A DNA stretch of 9,250 nucleotides, from NCBI GenBank assembly GCA_020853995.1, contig JADYXV010000089.1, positions 1 to 9,250 on the forward strand. The letters run 5' to 3'. Of this stretch, positions 1 through 6,733 are shown piece after piece. This DNA is from Novosphingobium sp. (lineage in GTDB: Bacteria; Pseudomonadota; Alphaproteobacteria; Sphingomonadales; Sphingomonadaceae). The notes below the pieces were generated by a model. It saw only the letters and a list, made by a program, of their open reading frames with translations. It did not search any database and had not been told where the DNA came from. Both the position numbers and the translations under genes were made by a program. Position 1 is the first letter of the stretch, and every line of letters starts with the position of its first letter.

Positions 1-333
1 AAGCTCTTCGGCAACATTCGCCCCACTTTTACATTCGATATGGGCGACACCCGTCTTGAAGTGCAGGGGCGCTATGATTTTGTGGGTGAACGCTTTGTGG
101 ATCTGTTCAACCGCACATCCTTGCCCGCGTATCAAACATTCGGCGCAAACGTCACGTTGACGACGGGTGACTGGCGTTTTCAAGTGGTGGGTGACAACCT
201 CACCAATGCCAAAGGCCTGACCGAAGGCAACCCGCGTACGGACCAGTTGGCTGGCCAGGATGCGTCTGACGCCATTTATGGTCGCCCGCTGTTTGGCCGC
301 AACTTCCGCCTGATTGTCAGCAAAAGCTGGTAA
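1..333 (+). CDS. TonB-dependent receptor, C-terminal fragment (cut by window edge)
   Basis: The frame is open from base 1 to a TAA at 331-333 and gives 110 residues, so only the 3' end of the gene is present. The protein has the alternating pattern of outer-membrane beta-barrel strands and the typical last strands of a TonB-dependent receptor: a strand ending in VVGDNLTNAKG, a loop, then FGRNFRLIVSKSW. The terminal aromatic residue (Trp) is the usual outer-membrane assembly signal. By family knowledge, such receptors import siderophores, vitamins, glycans or aromatic compounds using energy from TonB. The substrate cannot be read from this fragment. The two secreted-protein genes just downstream on the same strand (DUF218 and GH92) suggest a glycan or glycoconjugate, but that is inference. 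Family assignment is solid; specificity is unknown. Confidence 0.85.
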   Translation, partial: KLFGNIRPTFTFDMGDTRLEVQGRYDFVGERFVDLFNRTSLPAYQTFGANVTLTTGDWRFQVVGDNLTNAKGLTEGNPRTDQLAGQDASDAIYGRPLFGRNFRLIVSKSW

Positions 334-348
334 TCAAACCAAGCAAAT

Positions 349-387
349 CTGCTGCGGCACCCGTCAACATGATGGGTGCCGCAGCAG
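349..387 (+). promoter_or_regulatory. 18-bp intergenic stem-loop between receptor and DUF218 genes
   Basis: Bases 349-362 (CTGCTGCGGCACCC) are perfectly complementary to 374-387. The stem continues inward by four more pairs (363-366 with 370-373, one of them G-U), leaving a three-base ACA loop at 367-369. It starts 15 bases after the receptor stop codon and ends 4 bases before the Shine-Dalgarno sequence of the next gene. No T-run follows it on the plus strand, so it is not a textbook Rho-independent terminator. It could be a partial terminator, a stabiliser of the upstream mRNA 3' end, or a processing or attenuation element that lets the receptor and the downstream enzymes be expressed at different levels. 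The structure is seen directly; its role is inference. Confidence 0.75.
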
Positions 388-391
388 CGAC

Positions 392-397
392 AGGGAG
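392..397 (+). promoter_or_regulatory. Ribosome binding site of the DUF218 gene (fixes its start)
   Basis: AGGGAG lies 8 bases before the ATG at 406, a normal distance. The in-frame ATG at 376 lies inside the right arm of the stem-loop, has no such site, and would add ten polar residues in front of the signal peptide. This site therefore decides for the start at 406. Confidence 0.75.
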
Positions 398-405
398 AAT
401 GGCAA

Positions 406-1656
406 ATGAAGCGCGTACTAATGGTCATGGCGGTGCTTGGTCTGTCGCTCACTCCGGGGGTTGTTCAGGCACAGGACCCGGCCGGTTACACCGCGCCCTT
501 TGCCGATACGATGGAAGCGCGCATATTCCCGCTTCCGGTCATGATCCACGCAGCTGAAGGTTGGGTCAAGGCGTTGGCGGCCGATCCGGCGCTGGTCCAG
601 CTTGCGGCCAAACGGGCCGCGCGTGTGCCTGCCACCGATTGCGCACCTGCGCCACTGTGCCTTGCCGATGCATGGGTCTGGACCGATGCTGATATTGCGC
701 TGGTTGATACGCGGCTGCGTGTGTTGGCGCGCGATCCGCGTCTGGCAAAAGCCTTGATCACAGACCACATGCGCAGATCGGGCCGGTTTGCGCGTCATGC
801 CCGGTTGGCCGATGCGGATCTTCTGTCTGCCGCATTGCGCGAATTGGCCGGGGGCATGAACCATGCAATCGCGGTTTACGCAAAAGGCGTGCCGCCACGC
901 TATCCCAAGATTGACGCTTATATCTTCGATATTGCCAATCCCGAATATGCCAATGTCCTGAAAGCTCATGGTGTTGCGATTGCAGCGATGAGGCAGGGCG
1001 CGGACACCGTATTCGATCCGGTTTTGCGCTATGCTGCAGGCTTGCTGCGCATGAACGAGCGGACCGAAGCCGCGCCATTCCGCCCGCTGCTGGATGGGGG
1101 GAATGCACCGGCGGTAGCAACTGCCAAGACTACGGTGTGGCAGGATCACCCCTATCCCGCGCTGCTCGTGTTCGGCCACGGGCCAGAGGACGCGCAATCG
1201 CGTACCGGCGTTATGGGACACATCCGGATGGGCATTGCTGCTGCCATGTTCAAACGCGGCGTTGCACCGTTCATCGTGGTTTCGGGCGGCAATGTGCATC
1301 CCAACCGTACCGCGTTCAACGAAGCGGTGGAAATGAAGCGTTTGCTGATTGAACAACACGGCATTCCTGCCGACCGGATCCTTATGGAGCCGCATGCGCG
1401 GCACACCACCACCAACTTGCGCAATTGTGCCAGATTGCTGCTGGCAGCAGGCTTTCCTGTGGATCGGCCTGCGCTGATCGTTTCGGACCATATGACAATC
1501 AAATATATCGCCAGCCCCCTTTTGGCTGAACGCAGCCTTCAGGAAATGGGCATCAATCCTGGCAAGGTTGTTGCGGGTCCGGACCAGTTCACGGCTTTGT
1601 TCACGCCCGATCCTGCCGCATTCCATGTCGAGCCATTGGACCCACTGGACCCGTGA
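406..1656 (+). CDS. Secreted DUF218 (YdcF/ElyC/SanA-like) protein with a large N-terminal extension
   Basis: The product is 416 residues. Residues 1-22 form a signal peptide (MKR, a hydrophobic run, then VVQA before Gln23), so it is probably periplasmic or outer-membrane facing. Residues about 252-395 match the DUF218 fold: LLVFGHGP (253-260), VVSGG (291-295), a conserved NEA (305-307), EPHARHTTTN (328-337) and SDHMTIKY (360-367). The usual glycine-rich first motif is replaced by GHG. DUF218 proteins are Rossmann-like and linked to envelope functions; E. coli YdcF binds S-adenosylmethionine, but no general reaction is established. Residues about 23-250 precede the domain, are mainly helical in character with a close Cys79/Cys85 pair, and match nothing I recognise. 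The stop overlaps the GH92 start by four bases (GTGA), so the two proteins are probably co-translated. Family is fairly secure; function is unknown. Confidence 0.8.
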   Translation: MKRVLMVMAVLGLSLTPGVVQAQDPAGYTAPFADTMEARIFPLPVMIHAAEGWVKALAADPALVQLAAKRAARVPATDCAPAPLCLADAWVWTDADIALVDTRLRVLARDPRLAKALITDHMRRSGRFARHARLADADLLSAALRELAGGMNHAIAVYAKGVPPRYPKIDAYIFDIANPEYANVLKAHGVAIAAMRQGADTVFDPVLRYAAGLLRMNERTEAAPFRPLLDGGNAPAVATAKTTVWQDHPYPALLVFGHGPEDAQSRTGVMGHIRMGIAAAMFKRGVAPFIVVSGGNVHPNRTAFNEAVEMKRLLIEQHGIPADRILMEPHARHTTTNLRNCARLLLAAGFPVDRPALIVSDHMTIKYIASPLLAERSLQEMGINPGKVVAGPDQFTALFTPDPAAFHVEPLDPLDP

Positions 1657-3650
1657 GGTTCTGGAGCAGCCTTGCCACAGGCTTTGCGTTTGCAGCATTG
1701 GCGCAACCGGCCTGCGCGCGCAGCCAGCCCGGCCTTCTGGTAAATCCGTTTGTCGGTACGCAGGCAGATTTCGGACAACTCAGTCCGGCGGCGGTCGCGC
1801 CCTATGGCATGGTCCAGCTTGGTCCTGACACGACACCAGCCAATCATGCGGGATACGATTACGATGCCTCTATTGTGAATGGCTTTTCGCACACACGCGG
1901 GGTCGGTGTGGGGTGCGGTGGTGCTGGTGGTGATATTCGCGCGACGCTGGTCTATGCCGGGGACCTTCCGGCACAAACTATCGACAAACGGAGCGAGCGC
2001 GCGCACGCAGGTTATTACAGGGTAACTTATGGCCCGGGCATCGTTGCCGAAATGACCGCGACGCGGGGCAGCGGCGTCATCCGCTTCCGTTTGCCTCGCA
2101 CCGGTCGCGTCCGGTTATCGGTGGATTATACCCGCAACTATTCAAAGCATATCGCCGCGCGCTGGAACGGTGCATCTGATGGCGAATTGCGGGCCAGCTT
2201 TTCAGCCGGAACGGTCTGCGATGCCGGTACGTATCACCTCCATTCCGCAACGCGATTGTTGCATAACGGACGCACCGTTGCTGCCCGTTGGGATGGTGAC
2301 CAGACGCGTCAGGCTGCGCTAACGATCAATGCGCGAGCGGGCGATTTGCTGGAACTTCGCACCGGCGTTTCTTCCATTGATCCGGCAGCCGCATCGAATG
2401 TGCGCGAAACCGAACTTGGCAAGCGGCCATTCAGTGAAATTGCCCGCCAGACGCTGAACGGATGGGACCGCGAACTTTCGCGTCTTACAATTGTAGGGCC
2501 TCGCCATGAACAGGCATTGTTTGCGACCGCCCTGTTCCGCGTGATGCAGACGCCGGTGGCCATTGCCGATCCCGATGGACGCTATCGAGGCAGCGATGGC
2601 AACATTGCCCGGATCAGTGCCGGGGAGCAGCACTACACCAGTTGGGCCATGTGGGATAATTATCGTACACAAATGCCGCTTATTGCGCTCATTGACCCTA
2701 TCCGCGCAGAGCACATCGCAAAGTCGCTGGTCCGCCTTTACCAGACCGGAAAACGCCGTTGGGCAACGCAGACCGAGCCATTTCTTACAGTGCGTACCGA
2801 ACATGCCGGGATTGCGCTGCTTGATTTCTATCGCAAAGGGATCACCGGTTTCGATGTGCCTACGGCGCTGAAAGGTATGGCAGCCGAAAGCGCGACGCTT
2901 GCCCGCATGACGCCTGATGAACAGATTGAAGCCGCATACGATGATTGGGCGGTTGCCGAACTGGCGGCCGATCTTGGCCAACACGGTTTGGCAAAGGTCC
3001 ATCAGCAAAAGGCACTGGCGTACCGCGAAATGTGGCTGTCCACGTTTGATCACCTTGGACCGGATGCCGATGTCGTCAAGGCGCGGGGGTTGTACCAGGG
3101 AACACTGGCCCAATATCGTTGGGCACCGGTGTTCGATCTGCCTTGGCTGAAGACTGTCATGGACGAAAGGTTCGAAACCGAACTGGCTGCATTCTTTGCC
3201 GATAATATGTTCAACATGACCAATCAGCCCGACATGCATGTGCCTTACATCATGGCCTGGGCAGGCAATCCCTCGGCTACCGATGCCGTTGTTTCACGTT
3301 ATCTGACACAGCCCGTGGTGCATCGCTATACCAATGCCGCTGTACGGCCCACGCCTTGGGTTGGCCGCAGTTTTGCGCTTTCGCCCCAAGGGTTTGCAGA
3401 TGGCATGGACGACGATGCCGGTGCAATGACCGGGTGGTACATCTGGTCTGTACTCGGGCTCTATCCGCTTACCCCGGGGCAGCCGCGCTATGTTGTGGCC
3501 CGGCCGCAAGTCCCCAAAGCCATCATCCGGCCATCGCGTGGCCCAATGATCATCATCGGCAAATCGGGCGCAGGACATCTGTCACTCAACGGAAGCCCGA
3601 TTGGTACAGTCCATCTCGAACATCGTCAGTTAACGGGACAACGTCCTTAA
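1653..3650 (+). CDS. Secreted GH92-family glycosidase (alpha-mannosidase-like; catalytic acid position is Gln)
   Basis: The product is 665 residues, at the short end for GH92 (usually about 700-790). The GTG start overlaps the previous stop, has no clear ribosome binding site of its own and gives a signal peptide (MRFWSSLATG to about Ala22); the next Met is residue 53, after the signal and first motif. GH92 signatures appear in order: NPFVGT (31-36), APYGMVQLGPDT (49-60), AGYDYD (66-71), GFSHTRGVGVGC (77-88), AYDDWAVAELA near 430-440, GLYQGTLAQYRW (479-490), NQPDMHVPY (524-532) and GMDDDAGAMTGWYIWS (584-599). GH92 enzymes are calcium-dependent, inverting exo-alpha-mannosidases. The catalytic-base Asp pair (here Asp586 and Asp588) is kept, but the acid Glu of the usual EGN..QY.W motif is Gln482, and the usual GNEP reads TNQP (Gln525). 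This suggests a good leaving group such as phosphate, i.e. a mannosyl-phosphodiester hydrolase; the alternative is a weak or inactive enzyme. Family certain; substrate inferred. Confidence 0.9.
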   Translation: MRFWSSLATGFAFAALAQPACARSQPGLLVNPFVGTQADFGQLSPAAVAPYGMVQLGPDTTPANHAGYDYDASIVNGFSHTRGVGVGCGGAGGDIRATLVYAGDLPAQTIDKRSERAHAGYYRVTYGPGIVAEMTATRGSGVIRFRLPRTGRVRLSVDYTRNYSKHIAARWNGASDGELRASFSAGTVCDAGTYHLHSATRLLHNGRTVAARWDGDQTRQAALTINARAGDLLELRTGVSSIDPAAASNVRETELGKRPFSEIARQTLNGWDRELSRLTIVGPRHEQALFATALFRVMQTPVAIADPDGRYRGSDGNIARISAGEQHYTSWAMWDNYRTQMPLIALIDPIRAEHIAKSLVRLYQTGKRRWATQTEPFLTVRTEHAGIALLDFYRKGITGFDVPTALKGMAAESATLARMTPDEQIEAAYDDWAVAELAADLGQHGLAKVHQQKALAYREMWLSTFDHLGPDADVVKARGLYQGTLAQYRWAPVFDLPWLKTVMDERFETELAAFFADNMFNMTNQPDMHVPYIMAWAGNPSATDAVVSRYLTQPVVHRYTNAAVRPTPWVGRSFALSPQGFADGMDDDAGAMTGWYIWSVLGLYPLTPGQPRYVVARPQVPKAIIRPSRGPMIIIGKSGAGHLSLNGSPIGTVHLEHRQLTGQRP

Positions 3651-3662
3651 GAGGTCCTGACC

Positions 3663-5288
3663 CTAAGCCCCTAGTTCTGCCTCCATTATTTTGCGCATGG
3701 CAAATTTCTGTGCCTTGCCGGTCACCGTCATTTCGAAGGTTTCGACGATGCGAACGTGACGGGGCACTTTGTAATGGGCAATCCGGCCCCGGCAATGGTC
3801 CAGCACATGGTCGGGCGTCAGATCATTATCGGGTTTTGGAATGATCCATGCGCAGACTTCCTCGCCAAACTTTTCGTCAGTAACGCCAAATACCTGCGCA
3901 TCCTGCACTGCAGGGTGCGTCAGCAAAAACTCCTCGATTTCGCGGGGGTATATGTTCTCGCCGCCGCGAATGATCATGTCCTTGATCCGGCCTGTTATGC
4001 GTACATAGCCATTGGCGTCCATCGTCGCCAGATCACCGGAATGCATCCAGCCGTCGGCATCGATGGCTTCGGCGGTCTTTTCCGGGTCATCCCAGTAACC
4101 GGGCATCACCGCATAGCCGCGTGAGCAGTATTCGCCCTGCTGGCCAATCGGCAGCGTTTCACCGTCCAAACCCACAATTTTGGCTTCAGCGTGGGGATGG
4201 ATACGGCCTACTGTGCCGACCCGTTCTTCCAGCGGATCGTCCGTTGCGGTCTGCGTGGTCAGCGGGCTGGTTTCGGTCATGCCGTAACCAATGGTCACCT
4301 CCGTCATGTTCAGACGGTCCATCACTTGCCGCATGGTCGAAACAGGGCAGGGCGAGCCGGCCATGATCCCGGTGCGCAAAGTAGAAACATCGTAGCTGGC
4401 CAGATCAGGCTGGTTCAGCATGGCGATGAACATCGTCGGCACACCGTACAGTGCTGTACAGCCCTCGGCGGCAACAGCTTCCAGCGCGGTCTTCGGCTCA
4501 AAGGATTCGCCGGGATAGACCATCGCTGCTCCACTGGTCAGCGCGGCAAGATTGCCTAGAACCATTCCGAAGCAGTGGTACAGCGGCACCGGAATGCAGA
4601 TGCGGTCCTTTACACCCAGCTTGATGGTGCGCGCGGTGAAGTGGCCGTTGTTCAGGATATTGCGGTGCGTCAGCGTTGCGCCTTTGGGAAAGCCGGTGGT
4701 GCCGCTGGTGAACTGGATGTTGATCTTGTCAGAGGGTTTAAGATCGGCTTCAGTAGCTGAAAGACGCGCATGATCGGCCGGTCCGCGCAAGCTGTGCCCC
4801 GGCTCAAAACCCTCAAACCGCTCCTTGCCAAGCACGATTATGCTGCGCAACATAGGCAGCTTTTCGGCACCTAATTCGCGCAGCATGGCGATGTAGTCGC
4901 TTGTCTTGAAGCGCGCTGCGGTGACCAGAACCGTGCAGCCCACCTTGTTCAACGCATATTCCACCTCGCTGGTGCGATAGGCAGGGTTGATGGTGACAAG
5001 GATCGCACCAATGCGGGCGGTGGCAAACTGCAACACCGTCCATTCGGCACAATTGGGCGCCCATATGCCCACGCGGTCCCCCTTGGCGACACCTATGTCC
5101 AGCAGGCCTGTGGCGATGCTGTCAACTTCGGCATCAAGTTCGGCCCATGTCCAACAGATGCCCTGATGGCGCGAGGACAGGGCAAGTTTCGCCCCCCACA
5201 TCGCGCCAGCATCGCGCAGGGCCTGCCCGATGGTCTTTTCGAGAAGCGGTTCGTCCACCGGGCCCTTGGCATAGGAAAGCTGGGTCAT
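3663..5288 (-). CDS. Acyl-CoA synthetase, AMP-forming (ACSF2-like, medium/branched-chain type)
   Basis: The product is 541 residues, full length for the ANL superfamily. It activates a carboxylic acid with ATP to an acyl-adenylate and then forms the CoA thioester in the cytoplasm. Visible motifs: ATP-binding TSGTTGFPKG (194-203), PLYHCFGMV (235-243), YGMTET (335-340), GWMHSGDL (413-420), hinge GRIKDMIIRGGENIYP (433-448) and the adenylation lysine Lys525 in TVTGKAQK. Overall wording resembles the ACSF2-like group acting on medium-chain or branched acids, rather than acetyl-CoA or 4-coumarate ligases; the exact acid cannot be read. The ATG overlaps the TGA of the aldehyde dehydrogenase by four bases (ATGA), and only a weak GGTGA lies ten bases upstream, so translation is probably coupled. 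It would take the acid made by that neighbour. It ends 12 bases from the convergent GH92 stop. Confidence 0.92.
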   Translation of the reverse strand: MTQLSYAKGPVDEPLLEKTIGQALRDAGAMWGAKLALSSRHQGICWTWAELDAEVDSIATGLLDIGVAKGDRVGIWAPNCAEWTVLQFATARIGAILVTINPAYRTSEVEYALNKVGCTVLVTAARFKTSDYIAMLRELGAEKLPMLRSIIVLGKERFEGFEPGHSLRGPADHARLSATEADLKPSDKINIQFTSGTTGFPKGATLTHRNILNNGHFTARTIKLGVKDRICIPVPLYHCFGMVLGNLAALTSGAAMVYPGESFEPKTALEAVAAEGCTALYGVPTMFIAMLNQPDLASYDVSTLRTGIMAGSPCPVSTMRQVMDRLNMTEVTIGYGMTETSPLTTQTATDDPLEERVGTVGRIHPHAEAKIVGLDGETLPIGQQGEYCSRGYAVMPGYWDDPEKTAEAIDADGWMHSGDLATMDANGYVRITGRIKDMIIRGGENIYPREIEEFLLTHPAVQDAQVFGVTDEKFGEEVCAWIIPKPDNDLTPDHVLDHCRGRIAHYKVPRHVRIVETFEMTVTGKAQKFAMRKIMEAELGA

Positions 5289-6688
5289 CGTTTGATATTC
5301 ACCACCTGGGTCTGGGTGTATTCGGAAAGCCCCTCGACCGATTGTTCAACCCCCAGACCGCTGTTCTTGAACCCCGCCATCGGAATGTGCGGGCCAATGG
5401 CGATATGCTGGTTCACCCAAACCTGCCCGCTTTCAATCCGCGCGGCAATATCTGCGGCACGTCCGATGTCCTTTGACCAGACCGAGCCGCCAAGGCCGTA
5501 TTCCGATGCGTTGGCGCGGGCGATAACATCCTCGATATCGTCAAACTTCACCAGTGGCAGGATCGGCCCGAACTGTTCTTCGTCAACAATCCGGTCGCCA
5601 TCGGTCACATCGCGCACGATGGTGGGGCTGATGAAATAGCCCGCCCGTTCCATCGCTTGCCCGCCTGCAACAATAGTGCCCTCGGCGCGCGCGGATTCAA
5701 GAAAGCCTTTGACCTTTTCGAACTGCGCCTTGTTCTGGATGGGGCCGATCTGGGTGCCTTGCTGCAATCCGTCATCCACCACGGCGGCTTGCGCCAGTCG
5801 CGCCAGTTCCCCGCACATCGCATCATAGATATCGGCGTGGACATAGGCGCGCTTGATCGCAAGGCAGACCTGCCCGTTGTTCAAAAACGCATTGCCGAAA
5901 ATGGCCTGCGCCGTTTCGCGCACGTCCACATCTTCCAGCACAATCGCAGGATCATTGCCGCCCAGTTCCAGCGTCACGCGTTTCAGCGTTTCTGCGCCGC
6001 TGGCGGCAATGCGTTTGCCGGTGGCGGTCGATCCGGTGAAGCCCACTTTGGCCACATCGGGGTGCGCGGTCAGGTGGGGGCCAAGATCATTGGCATCGGC
6101 AATCACGTTTACAACGCCTGCCGGGAAAACATCGCGGCAAATCTCGCCAAGGATCAGGGCACATAACGGCGTTGTCGGTGCAGGTTTCAGCACGATGGCA
6201 TTGCCTGCCAGCACCGCAGGGCCGATCTTCCAGCAAGCCACCAGCAGCGGGAAATTCCATGCGATGATGCCCACCACCACGCCCAGGGGCCGGTGTTTGA
6301 CCGCGATATATCCGGCCTCATCGTTCTGAATGATGCGATCGGGCAATTCCAGCGTGGCGTAATGGCGCAAATAGCCATCGGTCCACGCAAGTTCCCCTTG
6401 GGCCTCTGCCAAAGGTTTGCCCTGTTCCATCGTCAAGACGCGCGCAATTTCGTCTTTGCGTGCAGCAATCGCATCGGCCAGTTCGATCAGCTTTGCCTGC
6501 CGATCGGCCCAGGGCACTGCAGCCCACCCCGGCACCGCCGCCTTTGCCGCAGCAATCGCGGCATCGGCCTGTGCCACTGATGCGCGGGGAGCCTTGGCAA
6601 ACGGCTCCCCTGTGGCGGGGTTGATTACGTCCATCGTCATGTCGCCCGAAACCAGCGCCCCGCCGATAAGCAGCTTGTAATCCGTCAT
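5285..6688 (-). CDS. NAD(P)-dependent aldehyde dehydrogenase (ALDH superfamily)
   Basis: The product is 467 residues, the usual length for a soluble ALDH. It oxidises an aldehyde to the acid through a cysteine thiohemiacetal. All key residues are visible: Asn145 in AWNFP (oxyanion site), the cofactor-binding stretch GFTGSTATGK, general-base Glu241 in LELGGNDP and nucleophile Cys275 in NNGQVCLAIKR, followed by the C-terminal EEQFGPILPL segment. NNGQVCLAIKR resembles the broad AldA/AN0770-like ALDH group rather than betaine, succinate-semialdehyde or CoA-acylating types; this subgroup call is from memory. The start is supported by AGGAG six bases before the ATG. The stop overlaps the acyl-CoA synthetase start, so aldehyde to acid to acyl-CoA is a likely two-step pathway. 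It lies 45 bases downstream of the receptor gene, in the same operon. The natural aldehyde is unknown. Confidence 0.93.
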   Translation of the reverse strand: MTDYKLLIGGALVSGDMTMDVINPATGEPFAKAPRASVAQADAAIAAAKAAVPGWAAVPWADRQAKLIELADAIAARKDEIARVLTMEQGKPLAEAQGELAWTDGYLRHYATLELPDRIIQNDEAGYIAVKHRPLGVVVGIIAWNFPLLVACWKIGPAVLAGNAIVLKPAPTTPLCALILGEICRDVFPAGVVNVIADANDLGPHLTAHPDVAKVGFTGSTATGKRIAASGAETLKRVTLELGGNDPAIVLEDVDVRETAQAIFGNAFLNNGQVCLAIKRAYVHADIYDAMCGELARLAQAAVVDDGLQQGTQIGPIQNKAQFEKVKGFLESARAEGTIVAGGQAMERAGYFISPTIVRDVTDGDRIVDEEQFGPILPLVKFDDIEDVIARANASEYGLGGSVWSKDIGRAADIAARIESGQVWVNQHIAIGPHIPMAGFKNSGLGVEQSVEGLSEYTQTQVVNIKR

Positions 6689-6694
6689 AATCCT

Positions 6695-6699
6695 CTCCT
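6695..6699 (-). promoter_or_regulatory. Ribosome binding site of the aldehyde dehydrogenase gene
   Basis: Read on the minus strand, AGGAG (within AGGAGAGG, plus-strand 6692-6699) lies six bases before the ATG. It is one of the strongest Shine-Dalgarno matches in the window and suggests that the dehydrogenase is translated independently of the upstream receptor, while the synthetase that follows relies on overlap. Confidence 0.7.
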
Positions 6700-6733
6700 G
6701 ACCGCTCTTTCGTCGGTCTTTATCGGGAACGTC

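Noticed and set aside
314..340. TTGTCA as a -35 box for a promoter before the DUF218 gene
   Set aside because: No acceptable -10 hexamer lies 16-18 bases downstream, and the sequence is within the receptor coding region.
376..405. Upstream ATG start for the DUF218 gene
   Set aside because: It begins inside the hairpin arm, lacks a ribosome binding site, and would place ten polar residues before a good signal peptide.
1637..1652. Short direct repeat TGGACCC at the end of the DUF218 gene
   Set aside because: It simply encodes LDPLDP; two copies of a 7-base unit in coding DNA do not indicate a functional repeat.
418..1698. A 426-codon open frame antisense to the DUF218 gene
   Set aside because: It lies almost wholly opposite a well-supported gene, its protein is rich in Arg, His, Cys and Gln without family motifs, and it has no signal peptide or ribosome binding site. 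It is a codon-usage shadow.
2319..3239. A 306-codon open frame antisense to the GH92 gene
   Set aside because: No recognisable domain, unfavourable composition, and completely inside a GH92 gene with strong motifs.
3625..3661. Possible bidirectional terminator between the convergent genes (GTCAG/CTGAC and GGAC-AAC-GTCC)
   Set aside because: The stems are only 4-5 bp, lie mostly in coding sequence and have no T-run on either strand.
6700..6718. Small hairpin GACCG/CGGTC between the receptor and aldehyde dehydrogenase genes
   Set aside because: Only a 5-bp stem with a 9-base loop and no T-run in the direction of transcription; this is expected by chance at this GC content.
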